IMG/VR virus record: IMGVR_UViG_3300043446_004155
Coordinates: 18,625-82,624 of that record
Source of the DNA: a virus
Length of the DNA: 64,000 bases
Direction: 5' to 3' (one strand)
Each line of letters opens with the position of its first letter. Within the stretch, counting starts at the first letter, position 1. Positions 40,906-48,443 of this stretch are shown piece by piece. A program made the translations under genes and the position numbers. The notes under the pieces are model-generated. The model saw only the letters and a program-made list of their open reading frames with translations. It had not been told where the DNA came from and ran no database searches.

Positions 40906-40920
40906 AGTATTAGGAATACT
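40906..40920 (+). promoter_or_regulatory. Small hairpin 3 nt before a start codon
   Basis: AGTATT and AATACT pair perfectly with a 3-nt loop, and the AGGA that could serve as Shine-Dalgarno for the ATG at 40924 starts in the loop. Translation of the downstream half-gene may thus depend on opening this stem. Confidence 0.45.
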
Positions 40921-40923
40921 GTT

Positions 40924-41127
40924 ATGGCAGACAAGGCTATACAAAAGGGATATACCAAGCGTTATCTACCAGAATCCGCCTGGGCCTCATTGTCCAAAGA
41001 GGAACGTCAAGAGACCGACCAAAAGAAACGCGCTGCTAGCCGCGAAGGAAAACAATTTGTACCAAATACTAGAAAAGCAAAACTTGCTGGACGCGCAGCC
41101 CGCCGTTACCGCGACAGTAAATCCTGA
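40924..41127 (+). CDS. Basic protein, C-terminal half of a DUF5872-like protein
   Basis: 67 residues: GYTKRYLPESAWASLSKEER then QETDQKKRAASREGKQFVPN and a Lys/Arg/Ala tail. This corresponds to the C-terminal part of the family whose N-terminal part is encoded just upstream, so a normally single protein appears split here, with a fresh ATG and a hairpin between. Confidence 0.65.
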   Translation: MADKAIQKGYTKRYLPESAWASLSKEERQETDQKKRAASREGKQFVPNTRKAKLAGRAARRYRDSKS

Positions 41128-41138
41128 TATGCTGACAC

Positions 41139-41237
41139 ATGGAGCAATACCGCTCTGGGACTAATAGTCGAAAAGTCCCTCCACGTTACAAACGTGGTGC
41201 TCAACAAAGCGCGGAAGGAAGTATGACCCCGGCTTAG
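41139..41237 (+). CDS. 32-aa basic mini-protein
   Basis: MEQYRSGTNSRKVPPRYKRG is followed by AQQSAEGSMTPA. It starts 11 nt after the previous stop and its own stop lies within the terminator stem, an arrangement common for the last gene of an operon. It is Arg/Lys-rich like the two genes before it. Too short for family assignment. Confidence 0.45.
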   Translation: MEQYRSGTNSRKVPPRYKRGAQQSAEGSMTPA

Positions 41238-41253
41238 TACACCGGGGTTTTTT
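41227..41253 (+). terminator. Rho-independent terminator
   Basis: CCCCGG, a 9-nt loop and CCGGGG form a perfect stem followed by TTTTTT. It closes the rightward unit ending with the basic mini-proteins. Confidence 0.9.
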
Positions 41254-41256
41254 ATG

Positions 41257-41262
41257 TATAAT
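41257..41262 (+). promoter_or_regulatory. -10-like TATAAT
   Basis: A consensus TATAAT right after the terminator and about 125 nt before the Cys-cluster gene. No clear -35 box is visible, so it is a possible promoter only. The transcript would begin with a structured leader containing two ATCGTAG repeats (near 41347-41365). Confidence 0.4.
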
Positions 41263-41388
41263 ACTTACGTTCCCGCTCTCTTTTAATCGGGCTGCAAGGG
41301 TACGACAAGGAACGTTGTATTAAATGAAGAGTCCCCTAGGCCGCATCGTAGATCATCGTAGGCGGATACTCTCGCCCTTCCAACAATA

Positions 41389-41733
41389 ATGTCAGACTTT
41401 CCTTGTACTGGTTGCGGACTTTGTTGCAAAATGGTTGCCAATGTTCTGGCTAACGCAGCAAATGTACATGAGCCAATACTTAAAGATGCGTTAAATAGTT
41501 TTCCGTATCAAGCCAAGGAAGATGGAAGTTGCGAAATGCTAGTTGACGACCGTTGCTCTGTATACGAGAACAGACCTACGATCTGCAATATTGAAAGCAT
41601 GCAAAAAATTTACGAGAAAACACAAGGCATCTCCAAGGAAGATTACTACACCCTTAACATTTCAATTTGCAATGCTTTGATTAAGGAGCAAGGATTGCCC
41701 CAAAAATATTTTATTCCCCATTTAGGCTCTTAA
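41389..41733 (+). CDS. YkgJ-type Cys-cluster protein
   Basis: 114 residues with CTGCGLCCKMV (residues 6-16), SFPYQAKEDGSCEMLVDDRC (about 38-57) and SVYENRPTICNIESM (about 58-72): the zinc or iron-sulphur binding C-x2-CG-x-CC … C-x6-C-x-Y-x-x-RP-x-x-C arrangement of the YkgJ family. Enzymatic role unknown. tRNA-Pro follows 20 nt later and may share its transcript. Confidence 0.75.
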   Translation: MSDFPCTGCGLCCKMVANVLANAANVHEPILKDALNSFPYQAKEDGSCEMLVDDRCSVYENRPTICNIESMQKIYEKTQGISKEDYYTLNISICNALIKEQGLPQKYFIPHLGS

Positions 41734-41753
41734 TAGGGTAAGCTGTTTTTATC

Positions 41754-41828
41754 CGGGGATTAGCTCAGTTTGGCCAGAGCGCTGCGTTTGGGACGCAGAT
41801 GCCGCAGGTTCAAATCCTGCATCTCCGA
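41754..41828 (+). tRNA. tRNA-Pro (anticodon UGG)
   Basis: Full cloverleaf: acceptor CGGGGAT/ATCTCCG (one G.U), D-stem GCTC/GAGC, anticodon stem CTGCG/CGCAG with loop TTTGGGA giving anticodon TGG, T-arm GCAGG-TTCAAAT-CCTGC, discriminator A. C1-G72 is the bacterial tRNA-Pro identity pair. CCA is not encoded. It reads CCA, CCG and other Pro codons by wobble. Confidence 0.95.
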
Positions 41829-41881
41829 TATCAACAATTCCAATAAATGCCTTATATTAATTACACGAATAAAAACTATGA

Positions 41882-42208
41882 ATGCCCTGGAGAGATTCCA
41901 AGGAACGCATCAACAAGAATCGACAGAAGCTTCTGGAGTACAAGAAGACTCTGCAATGCGAGCAATGTGGGTTGAACGATCATCGTGTCCTTGAGTTTCA
42001 CCACATCAAGGATAAGGATCAAAACGTTTCACGGATGGTGAGCACTGGGTTAAGCTGGCAAAGAATTGAAAATGAAATTAAAAAATGTATTCCATTGTGT
42101 TGTAACTGTCACAGGATAGAACACTTTAGACTGATACAAAAGGAAAAAACAAATGCTGTCAACCGATACACGCCTGAAGGTTCAGTTCATTTGCGATTGT
42201 ATTGGTAA
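41882..42208 (+). CDS. HNH endonuclease
   Basis: 108 residues. CEQCG (about 26-30), then VLEFHHIKDKDQNVSRMVST (HH catalytic pair), NEIKKCIPLCCNCHRIEHF with the second Cys pair and last His. It is a small free-standing HNH of the type scattered through phage genomes. It sits right after tRNA-Pro and overlaps the next gene by 56 nt in another frame; the C-terminal 18 residues may be read-through. Confidence 0.8.
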   Translation: MPWRDSKERINKNRQKLLEYKKTLQCEQCGLNDHRVLEFHHIKDKDQNVSRMVSTGLSWQRIENEIKKCIPLCCNCHRIEHFRLIQKEKTNAVNRYTPEGSVHLRLYW

Positions 42209-42470
42209 GGGCGCACCAGTTGAATTAAAGGATATGGCATGGGTGCAAAAACTTGCCACCCGTAATCCAACGGTGGATACCTGGCTTCGGCAAGCAAGAC
42301 GCAAAGCTATACAGGCCGATCAACCCAGCAATGACCTGGATGATTTCTGTAATGCCTTGGACCTTGGTGAACCAGACCCCAGTGATCACCTAGTGGGACC
42401 ACAAGATCCAGTGACATTAGCTGAGTGGTTTACCAGCAGACAGAAATGGTTTCGTGGACAAGCTGATTAA
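42153..42470 (+). CDS. Hypothetical protein (105 aa)
   Basis: MLSTDTRLKVQFICDCIGKG then APVELKDMAWVQKLATRNPT: a small helical, partly acidic protein with Trp-rich C-terminus (WFTSRQKWFRGQAD). No family recognised, though it reads as a genuine soluble protein. It converges on the large leftward gene. Confidence 0.55.
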   Translation: MLSTDTRLKVQFICDCIGKGAPVELKDMAWVQKLATRNPTVDTWLRQARRKAIQADQPSNDLDDFCNALDLGEPDPSDHLVGPQDPVTLAEWFTSRQKWFRGQAD

Positions 42471-42477
42471 ATTTTTG

Positions 42478-44763
42478 TCAACGGAAGAATAGTCCACCTG
42501 CTTCTGAGATACCCAACTCTGGAATGCTTAACGTACCAAATGGAGTTGGAAATTTCCATTTACTTCCCCGGCGACGAGCAGCTTCTGCCCGTGCCAACTG
42601 TGATTTAGCTGCTTGTTCGTCTGCTTTCTTATTTAATTTAGTTGAACCGCCTAGTTGCGAAACAACAGCAAGAGGATTAGCAATACGAAGACCACCAGCA
42701 ACTGCTGGAAGAACAGCAGCAGTTGTTGCAGGCGCTAAGCGTTGAGCAAGTCCTGCTCCTGCACCAATGACTGGAGCGGCCGCTGTTCCAATTGCATATT
42801 CGGTAGCAACTTGTTGAGCCGCTTTGCGAAGATTGCCGGTTTCAACAGCTTGCCTGAAGGCGGGATCAAATAATGGAACAGAACCTGCTAAATCAGTTGT
42901 AGTATTAAAACCAGTCCCTATAGCTTGAGAAATTTTTGGTAGAGCTTTGTTGTATACTTCTGCTTGTTTTGCTTTAGCAGCAATATCAAGTAAAAGATCA
43001 GAAGAATTAACACCAGCGCTTTCTAAAACGCGCACAGTGTCACTATCCATCTGAGGACGTTGAATTGTTCCTTGAGGATTTGCGCCTAAATTTGCGGGGT
43101 TAAGATACGTTCTACCGCCTTCTCTAAAATCCATTGGCGCGGCAGACGTAAAACCTCCCATGCCTACACCACGCGCTTTATCAATTGCAGATCTAATAGA
43201 ATTATCCGCATAAGTTAAGGCGTCTTCAAAAAAGTCAGGATCACTAGGAGGTGTCCAGCTTCCAAGAAGTGAATTTGTTGCTCTTGTTACAGGAGGTCTT
43301 TGGGGAGTTGAGGGACGCTCTCCCAACGTGTCTTCTAAAATTTGGAAGTTTTTAGGATTAGCTTTAGCTAATGCTTCATAAACGCGTCGATCTCGCTGGA
43401 ACTCAGGGGAGTCAATATCTAAACCCTGTTCTGCATAATTTTGACGAACAAAATTTATATAACCAGGGTCTGTTTCACCCATTAGCTTTATCAAAGCATT
43501 CTTTTTAACATCCCATTCACCGCTTAATGCTCTTGCTTTAATTTGCTCAGGAGAGTTATAAGTAATTTGTTCTTGGGTTATTTTTTCTTTTAATGCAGGG
43601 ACTGCGATTTCAGCAGCTTTATTGAGTTCTTGTTGCCACAAATTAGTGTCAACTGTAGGCACTAAAGGAGCATTCATCAACGAAAGAGGATTGCCATATG
43701 GAATCCCACCAGTGTTGTATCCACCTGCAATTTGTTGTGTAATTACCCGTGGCGGCCCATATTCATTATTCATGAATTGGTTAGCAGCCTCTGAGCGTAT
43801 TGTTCTGCCTTGCCAGTTATCTTTATCAGACCACTCAACACTGCCTCCCCTCTTAAAAGCGTCCCAATTTGCCTGGACCTGATCGTAAAATTCTTGCCCT
43901 CTTTGGGCCATTGTATTAAATTCTTCTTGACTGATTGGAGGACTCAAGAAAGAAGCAACATTATTTGCGTCCCTAAACAAAGAACTTCCTTGTGCTGCAC
44001 CACGTTGTTGCACAAGAGTACGTCCACTCATTCGTGCATTTCGCTTTGCATCTTCAATCCCTGCTTCATATGCAAGCGAAGGATCAGATGTAAATACCGG
44101 CGCTTGTTGAGTTAAATTTTCTAAGCCAATATTTTGAGCTGCCAGCGGTGTAGCACCAACATTTTCTGCAATCGTAATAAGTTCCTCGCCACGCAACGTA
44201 TTTCCAACGTTGGCAAAGTCATGCATTGCATCGTGTAGTTTTAGCTCATTACCATAAGCCCTTCCTGTTGCCGGATTAATTACTGGCCCTGGATCTTGCC
44301 CCTCAAAATATTGATTAAGAAAACGTTTAGCTTTTTCTTGTACTGATTCAGTATCACGAATATTTACAGGTGGTTGTGTAAAATCAAACTCTCTGCCAAA
44401 AGGTTGATTTGAATTACTAGAAAATAAACCAGCTTCGTTTGGATTAACAGGAACTACTTTAGGATACAGCTCTTCCCAATCCGTAACAGGAAGACTACTT
44501 GCCGGACCAGAGTGAGGAACAATCTGTACGGCAGCGCCTGGTTTGTTAAAACGAATACCCTGACTTGTATCAACTGTTTTATCCCAAATTATATCGGATA
44601 CATTACGAGTTGGGTATTGAGGTTGCGCAAGTCTTACTTGCTCTGTTTCGGCTGCTCGGTTATACAAACTTTGCAGATCAGGAGAGAGAGGTTCGCCTGT
44701 TTTAGTTGAACGAAGAATTGCAGCGTTTAATTTTACGCGTTCTGCAGGAGTTAATTCCATCAA
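42478..44763 (-). CDS. Large internal virion protein candidate (761 aa)
   Basis: Polar, Asn/Gln/Pro/Ala-rich over most of its length, with a late hydrophobic Ala/Gly-rich region about residues 660-710 (YAIGTAAAPVIGAGAGLAQR and TTAAVLPAVAGGLRIA) and a basic tail (AEAARRRGSKWKFPTP). Size, low complexity and a membrane-active C-terminal segment fit an ejected internal protein. Start may be the second Met (MELTPAERVK). It is coupled (ATGA) to the Dps-like gene upstream. Confidence 0.55.
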   Translation of the reverse strand: MMELTPAERVKLNAAILRSTKTGEPLSPDLQSLYNRAAETEQVRLAQPQYPTRNVSDIIWDKTVDTSQGIRFNKPGAAVQIVPHSGPASSLPVTDWEELYPKVVPVNPNEAGLFSSNSNQPFGREFDFTQPPVNIRDTESVQEKAKRFLNQYFEGQDPGPVINPATGRAYGNELKLHDAMHDFANVGNTLRGEELITIAENVGATPLAAQNIGLENLTQQAPVFTSDPSLAYEAGIEDAKRNARMSGRTLVQQRGAAQGSSLFRDANNVASFLSPPISQEEFNTMAQRGQEFYDQVQANWDAFKRGGSVEWSDKDNWQGRTIRSEAANQFMNNEYGPPRVITQQIAGGYNTGGIPYGNPLSLMNAPLVPTVDTNLWQQELNKAAEIAVPALKEKITQEQITYNSPEQIKARALSGEWDVKKNALIKLMGETDPGYINFVRQNYAEQGLDIDSPEFQRDRRVYEALAKANPKNFQILEDTLGERPSTPQRPPVTRATNSLLGSWTPPSDPDFFEDALTYADNSIRSAIDKARGVGMGGFTSAAPMDFREGGRTYLNPANLGANPQGTIQRPQMDSDTVRVLESAGVNSSDLLLDIAAKAKQAEVYNKALPKISQAIGTGFNTTTDLAGSVPLFDPAFRQAVETGNLRKAAQQVATEYAIGTAAAPVIGAGAGLAQRLAPATTAAVLPAVAGGLRIANPLAVVSQLGGSTKLNKKADEQAAKSQLARAEAARRRGSKWKFPTPFGTLSIPELGISEAGGLFFR

Positions 44764-45311
44764 CCGTTCCGCAATGTAGCTTTAACAAACCAAGCAGCCT
44801 TAAAGGCTTGACCACACAGCTCAGCCATGTAGTTTTGGATATCAATGGCACCCACCTTGGCAGCAACGGGCTCCAACTTTTTGGTCTTCATGCCCAGCTC
44901 TTCCAGGTTTTTGTAGTACGTGGTGAGCTGATCGGTTCCCTTATAGCTGGTAACGTGTTGGATGCCAGGACCAGCATCAGCCAGCCCCCTGGCGCACATA
45001 GGCATCAGGTAGTCCATGGACCTGATGAATTCCGACAAAGTATCGAACTGAGTTTGATGAGCCTCGTACTGATCTCCAAGGAAGGCATGCACCCCGAGGA
45101 AGTTCGACCCCTCGTAGTTCAGGTGAATGAGATGGGCTTGTGTCTGAAGTTCCTTGAGGTAGGAAGCCAGGGAGATGCACTGCTGGATAAAAGCCCCGAC
45201 ATCACCATTCTTTGAACGGGCAGGACCTTTTGGTTTGGATTGAGGCTCTGGAACAGCTTGCATCGGCGCTGTTTCAGGAGCAGGAACTGTTTGAGGACCA
45301 GGAGTATACAT
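44760..45311 (-). CDS. dps: Dps-like miniferritin with intact ferroxidase site
   Basis: 183 residues. Residues 60-100 follow Dps exactly at the intersubunit ferroxidase centre: H63, H75, D90 and E94 keep the H-x11-H-x14-D-x3-E spacing (HLNYEGSNFLGVH, then FDTLSEFIRS). A Pro/Lys-rich 36-residue N-terminal tail may bind DNA, as in other Dps proteins. Dps 12-mers oxidise Fe(II) with hydrogen peroxide and store iron, protecting DNA. Phage copies are unusual. It is coupled to a large virion gene, so packaging in the particle is conceivable. Confidence 0.75.
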   Translation of the reverse strand: MYTPGPQTVPAPETAPMQAVPEPQSKPKGPARSKNGDVGAFIQQCISLASYLKELQTQAHLIHLNYEGSNFLGVHAFLGDQYEAHQTQFDTLSEFIRSMDYLMPMCARGLADAGPGIQHVTSYKGTDQLTTYYKNLEELGMKTKKLEPVAAKVGAIDIQNYMAELCGQAFKAAWFVKATLRNG

Positions 45312-45337
45312 GGTTTTTAATCAGTAATAGCAGTCTA

Positions 45338-46657
45338 TCAAAGAGAAATTTCTTCCCAATCTAAAGCTGCATAGACATCGTCACCTGCAACTCTTGTTTG
45401 AACAAGCAAAGTAAATTCCTCTGGCGTACCAGCCAGACCATCACGTTGCAGCTGAAACTGGAAGAGTGCTTCTTTCAAGATGTCAAGTGCATTGGCACTC
45501 TGAGTAGTGGATGAGATGTAACCTTTGGCAAGAGTACGCCCCCCACTGGAACTAACGCCGCTTAAGTTGTATTCAACAGAAGACGTATCTCCTGCGCTGG
45601 TCCAAGTACCACCCGATGTTGTGGCGTTGGCTTGCAGTCTCCATTCAAAGAACGCATTATTGCCATCGCCCAAGATGCTTACCGCAGTTGGGATAACAAT
45701 GGCATCAAGTCGATTAGGACTTGTTTTAAGACGAATGGAAACAACAGGATATTGCACACCGGTTGCAGTCAAGTCTCTTGGAGTACTGATTGGAGTACCG
45801 ATAGCATTTTGCCTACCACGCAACTCGTACCCACCTTCTGAAATAACTGTTGAGCAAACTTGTTTTAATGTGCTAATACTTGCAGTCGTATTTAAGTTTT
45901 CAATTTCATAACGCAACGGAAGTGATGCCGTAGTGATGTAAGTAGCAGTGATGAAGTTAGCGTGGTGGAATGAATGACAATGAATAAAAATACCATCAAT
46001 TACAAAACCAAGGCGAACAGTACCAAGACCAAGCCACTCCACATCCATCCAGAGGATTTGTGCTTTGGTAATATCTAACGTTTTACCAGAAGGACCGGTG
46101 CCATCTAGTTTGTCAATATTCCAGCTGCTTTGATTTACTACAGTTTCTGTAGCTGCACCAGTTACATAACTTCTTTCAACAAAACTCAGAGTTGAATTTT
46201 GTAATTGTAAGTAAAGCCCATTGTCACTACCAAAGTAACCAACCCGCTGACGCAGGTTGGTCTTAGCAGGATTCATAACAAAAGTTGTAAGAATTAAAAG
46301 TGACTTCCCTGGCTGGTAAGAAAATACTTTTTTGGTTTCACGTTTGACGTATGCACCTGAGGTGGTAGGTACATTAAGAGCAACAAGACCAGCATTGGCA
46401 TCAAACGTTGCATCGGATCCAACACCAGTAGCTGTAGCCCAAAGACCATTGTCTTGATAACGATGACTGGAATCAAAAAGAGTTAGTGGATTAGATACGC
46501 GAGCACGACCAAAAGCATCAGCAGCCGTAGTGCCAGCAGGTGTTATAGAAACAGGATATCCACTGACTGTTGTGACTTCTAAAGGGCGCCCACTACAGGT
46601 CTGAACCTTTTCAACGTGATACAAGTGTGTATCAGTTGGGTCTCTGTAATTAGGCAT
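45338..46657 (-). CDS. Virion structural protein (439 aa)
   Basis: The N-terminal phrase DAFGRARVSNPLTLFDSSHR (about residues 47-66) is typical of a structural protein family found in many aquatic phages. The rest is Thr/Ser/Asn-rich beta sheet (SGAYVKRETKKVFSYQPGKS, WNIDKLDGTGPSGK). Probably head fibre, decoration or tail surface. It lies upstream of dps in the leftward unit; a terminator precedes it. Confidence 0.7.
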   Translation of the reverse strand: MPNYRDPTDTHLYHVEKVQTCSGRPLEVTTVSGYPVSITPAGTTAADAFGRARVSNPLTLFDSSHRYQDNGLWATATGVGSDATFDANAGLVALNVPTTSGAYVKRETKKVFSYQPGKSLLILTTFVMNPAKTNLRQRVGYFGSDNGLYLQLQNSTLSFVERSYVTGAATETVVNQSSWNIDKLDGTGPSGKTLDITKAQILWMDVEWLGLGTVRLGFVIDGIFIHCHSFHHANFITATYITTASLPLRYEIENLNTTASISTLKQVCSTVISEGGYELRGRQNAIGTPISTPRDLTATGVQYPVVSIRLKTSPNRLDAIVIPTAVSILGDGNNAFFEWRLQANATTSGGTWTSAGDTSSVEYNLSGVSSSGGRTLAKGYISSTTQSANALDILKEALFQFQLQRDGLAGTPEEFTLLVQTRVAGDDVYAALDWEEISL

Positions 46658-46702
46658 AACGTGTTTACACTTTTTATTATTCTAAGTTGAATAAGTTAAT
46701 AC

Positions 46703-46730
46703 AAAAAAGCAGTGACCTAACGGCCACTGC
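46703..46730 (-). terminator. Rho-independent terminator
   Basis: On the minus strand GCAGTG and CACTGC form a perfect stem with a 10-nt loop and a TTTTTT tail. It ends the leftward unit that includes the gene at 46751. Confidence 0.9.
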
Positions 46731-46750
46731 AAAGTAAACGTTTCAATGAA

Positions 46751-47155
46751 TCAATCGTTATTTACATTCTGCAGTAGTTTGATTAGTTTTTGGTTTTCAT
46801 CAGCATTCTTTTGGTAGAACTGCCAGTTGTCATAGACCACTTCAAGTAGTACTTCAAAGAATTCATCACCAGACAGGACGTTGGTATCAACAAATTCACT
46901 GACGGTATCTGCCAGATATTCACGCAGCCGTTCTTTTGACTTGGCCTTGGACTCTTGGAAGAACATGGAAGTCTTAGTACCAGCACCTAAGAGCACGTCA
47001 GCTTCTGGTTTGAAGTTGTTTTTGATGTAGTTGCTCATTTGCTCAGAAGATTCACGAGCACTTTTGGCGTCTTGAGGAGCGGGAGTCTTTAGTTTATTTG
47101 GAAACTCGTTAAAGGCTTCTTTATAGATTTGATCAAGATTGGTAATGCTTTCCAA
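46751..47155 (-). CDS. Hypothetical helical protein (134 aa)
   Basis: MESITNLDQIYKEAFNEFPN… with a TTG start; no nearer ATG exists before residue 40. A charged, helical protein with ERLREYLADTVSEFVDTNVL and FFEVLLEVVYDNWQFYQKNA. The first codons overlap the end of the 58-aa gene by 23 nt. No family recognised. Confidence 0.6.
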   Translation of the reverse strand: MESITNLDQIYKEAFNEFPNKLKTPAPQDAKSARESSEQMSNYIKNNFKPEADVLLGAGTKTSMFFQESKAKSKERLREYLADTVSEFVDTNVLSGDEFFEVLLEVVYDNWQFYQKNADENQKLIKLLQNVNND

Positions 47156-47309
47156 AGTAAGTGGCGAGATCGGTTACAGCTTGATGATACCCCTCTAGCC
47201 AACCATCTGGTTTTGGATGTTTACATTTCGGATCATTTTGTTGTGTTACATAGGAGATGTAATTAATGTCCAGTTGCCTTAGGGCACCTGTAAAAGATTG
47301 ATCATCCAT
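47133..47309 (-). CDS. 58-aa hypothetical protein
   Basis: MDDQSFTGALRQLDINYISY then VTQQNDPKCKHPKPDGWLEG and a helical end. Ordered composition and tight packing between a strong terminator upstream and the next gene support it. Its ATG lies directly after the terminator, so its promoter would have to be inside or before the terminator, or it depends on read-through. Confidence 0.5.
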   Translation of the reverse strand: MDDQSFTGALRQLDINYISYVTQQNDPKCKHPKPDGWLEGYHQAVTDLATYFGKHYQS

Positions 47310-47345
47310 AAAAAAAAGAGGATGCTTCTATGTTGAAACACCCTC
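47310..47345 (-). terminator. Rho-independent terminator
   Basis: On the minus strand GAGGGTG pairs with CATCCTC (one G.T), with an inner TTC/GAA, followed by eight Ts. It ends the transcript of the genes at 47376 and 47659. Confidence 0.85.
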
Positions 47346-47375
47346 CCATTCTAAGTTGTAGTCAAGATTACGTTC

Positions 47376-47666
47376 TTAAGAAACAATGACTTCCTGACTT
47401 TCAAACTTACCAGCTTCTAGGTCTGCAACAAATTGAAGGCGACGGAAATATTCATCACGGCAGTAAGGAGCTGCTTCATTAATGGCAAAGGCTGTCCACA
47501 GTCCAGTGTACAAACCATCTTGCCGTCTGGAGCACTGGTACATATGCTCCATGAAATCAGCCTTGCGTTGTTCCGCAGCTGCATCCCAGTTGGCAAGTTG
47601 CTCTTTTAGCCAAGGCGTATCAAAAGCACCAGCAGTATTCAGTTTCTTAGCGAGGTCTTCAGTCAT
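47376..47666 (-). CDS. Hypothetical protein (96 aa)
   Basis: MTEDLAKKLNTAGAFDTPWL then a helical, aromatic-rich middle (YTGLWTAFAINEAAPYCRDE). Acidic, soluble. It overlaps the gene upstream by 8 nt. No family recognised. Confidence 0.55.
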   Translation of the reverse strand: MTEDLAKKLNTAGAFDTPWLKEQLANWDAAAEQRKADFMEHMYQCSRRQDGLYTGLWTAFAINEAAPYCRDEYFRRLQFVADLEAGKFESQEVIVS

Positions 47667-47856
47667 TGAAATTGATTGCTGTTACAGAAGTATAGACACC
47701 TTTGACGCTGGGGCTCGCTTCAAAGAGAAGATTATCAAGTTCTTCTTGAAGGCCTTCTGCGATTTCATCGGCAGTCTTGCCACCGAAAGAATTGTATTCA
47801 ACGTCCAGGTCAACCGCAAACGATACAGTTAACGTTGGTACAGCAACCTTTTCCAT
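47659..47856 (-). CDS. Hypothetical protein (65 aa)
   Basis: MEKVAVPTLTVSFAVDLDVE reads as two beta strands, then a helix (KTADEIAEGLQEELDNLLFE) and a final strand, a ferredoxin-like small fold. Acidic. A TTACTG/CAGTAA hairpin lies 20 nt upstream of the ATG, the same spacing as the leader hairpins of other units. Function unknown. Confidence 0.6.
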   Translation of the reverse strand: MEKVAVPTLTVSFAVDLDVEYNSFGGKTADEIAEGLQEELDNLLFEASPSVKGVYTSVTAINFND

Positions 47857-47876
47857 TGAGAGAAGTAAAGACTTAG

Positions 47877-47891
47877 TTACTGTAGCAGTAA
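47877..47891 (-). promoter_or_regulatory. Leader hairpin (no conserved loop)
   Basis: TTACTG and CAGTAA pair perfectly with a 3-nt loop, 20 nt before the start of the 65-aa gene; position resembles the conserved leader hairpins but the loop does not. Confidence 0.35.
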
Positions 47892-47899
47892 TTTAATTT

Positions 47900-48163
47900 T
47901 TACTGACCGTACAGACGCTCAAGCGAATGAGCTTGATGATCCTGGTAATAACCAAGCCGTTGTTGAATAAGGTTGTAGTAATTGATGGCGGCATCGACCA
48001 TCTCTTCTGCGTCCATAGATGCAGCAAGGTTTTCATTAGAAAGCATGGCTGCCGTCAAAATGACAACACCATGCTCAATCTTGGAACCAATGGTTGCAGA
48101 CAGGGGAGTCCCATCGCTGGTAAACCCAGCAATCATTTTGTTGAGAACTGGATCACCGCCCAT
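47900..48163 (-). CDS. Hypothetical protein (87 aa)
   Basis: One of the few right-arm genes with a strong Shine-Dalgarno: AAAGGAG ends 5 nt before the ATG. The protein has MIAGFTSDGTPLSATIGSKI followed by a helical half (MDAEEMVDAAINYYNLIQQR). No family recognised. Confidence 0.6.
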   Translation of the reverse strand: MGGDPVLNKMIAGFTSDGTPLSATIGSKIEHGVVILTAAMLSNENLAASMDAEEMVDAAINYYNLIQQRLGYYQDHQAHSLERLYGQ

Positions 48164-48199
48164 AAGACTCCTTTGCGTGTCTACTTATTGTATTGCAGC

Positions 48200-48424
48200 T
48201 TATTTATCTCCCCGTGCGGTGACATACCAATAAGCATGACGTGCATTCTGGTGGAACCGTTTGCCAGATAACAACTTGAGCTTGCGTTCTTCTAGCTCAT
48301 CCAACTTGGATTCTTGGTAAAGAGGCAAGTCTTTACCATCTTCACAGATCATGCTGATCTCGATATCAATCATGTCGATTTGCATCTGGAAGTCATCGAC
48401 CGATTGCTGGTGACAACACATCAT
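48200..48424 (-). CDS. Hypothetical protein (74 aa)
   Basis: I start at MMCCHQQSVDDFQMQIDMID, 19 nt after the Gp157-like gene, because the longer in-frame extension overlaps that gene and has Ser/Arg-rich shadow composition. A coiled-coil-like Glu/Leu helix (ESKLDELEERKLKLLSGK) precedes a basic aromatic end (HAYWYVTARGDK). Unknown function. Confidence 0.5.
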   Translation of the reverse strand: MMCCHQQSVDDFQMQIDMIDIEISMICEDGKDLPLYQESKLDELEERKLKLLSGKRFHQNARHAYWYVTARGDK

Positions 48425-48443
48425 GATATGTGCGTCTTCTAGA

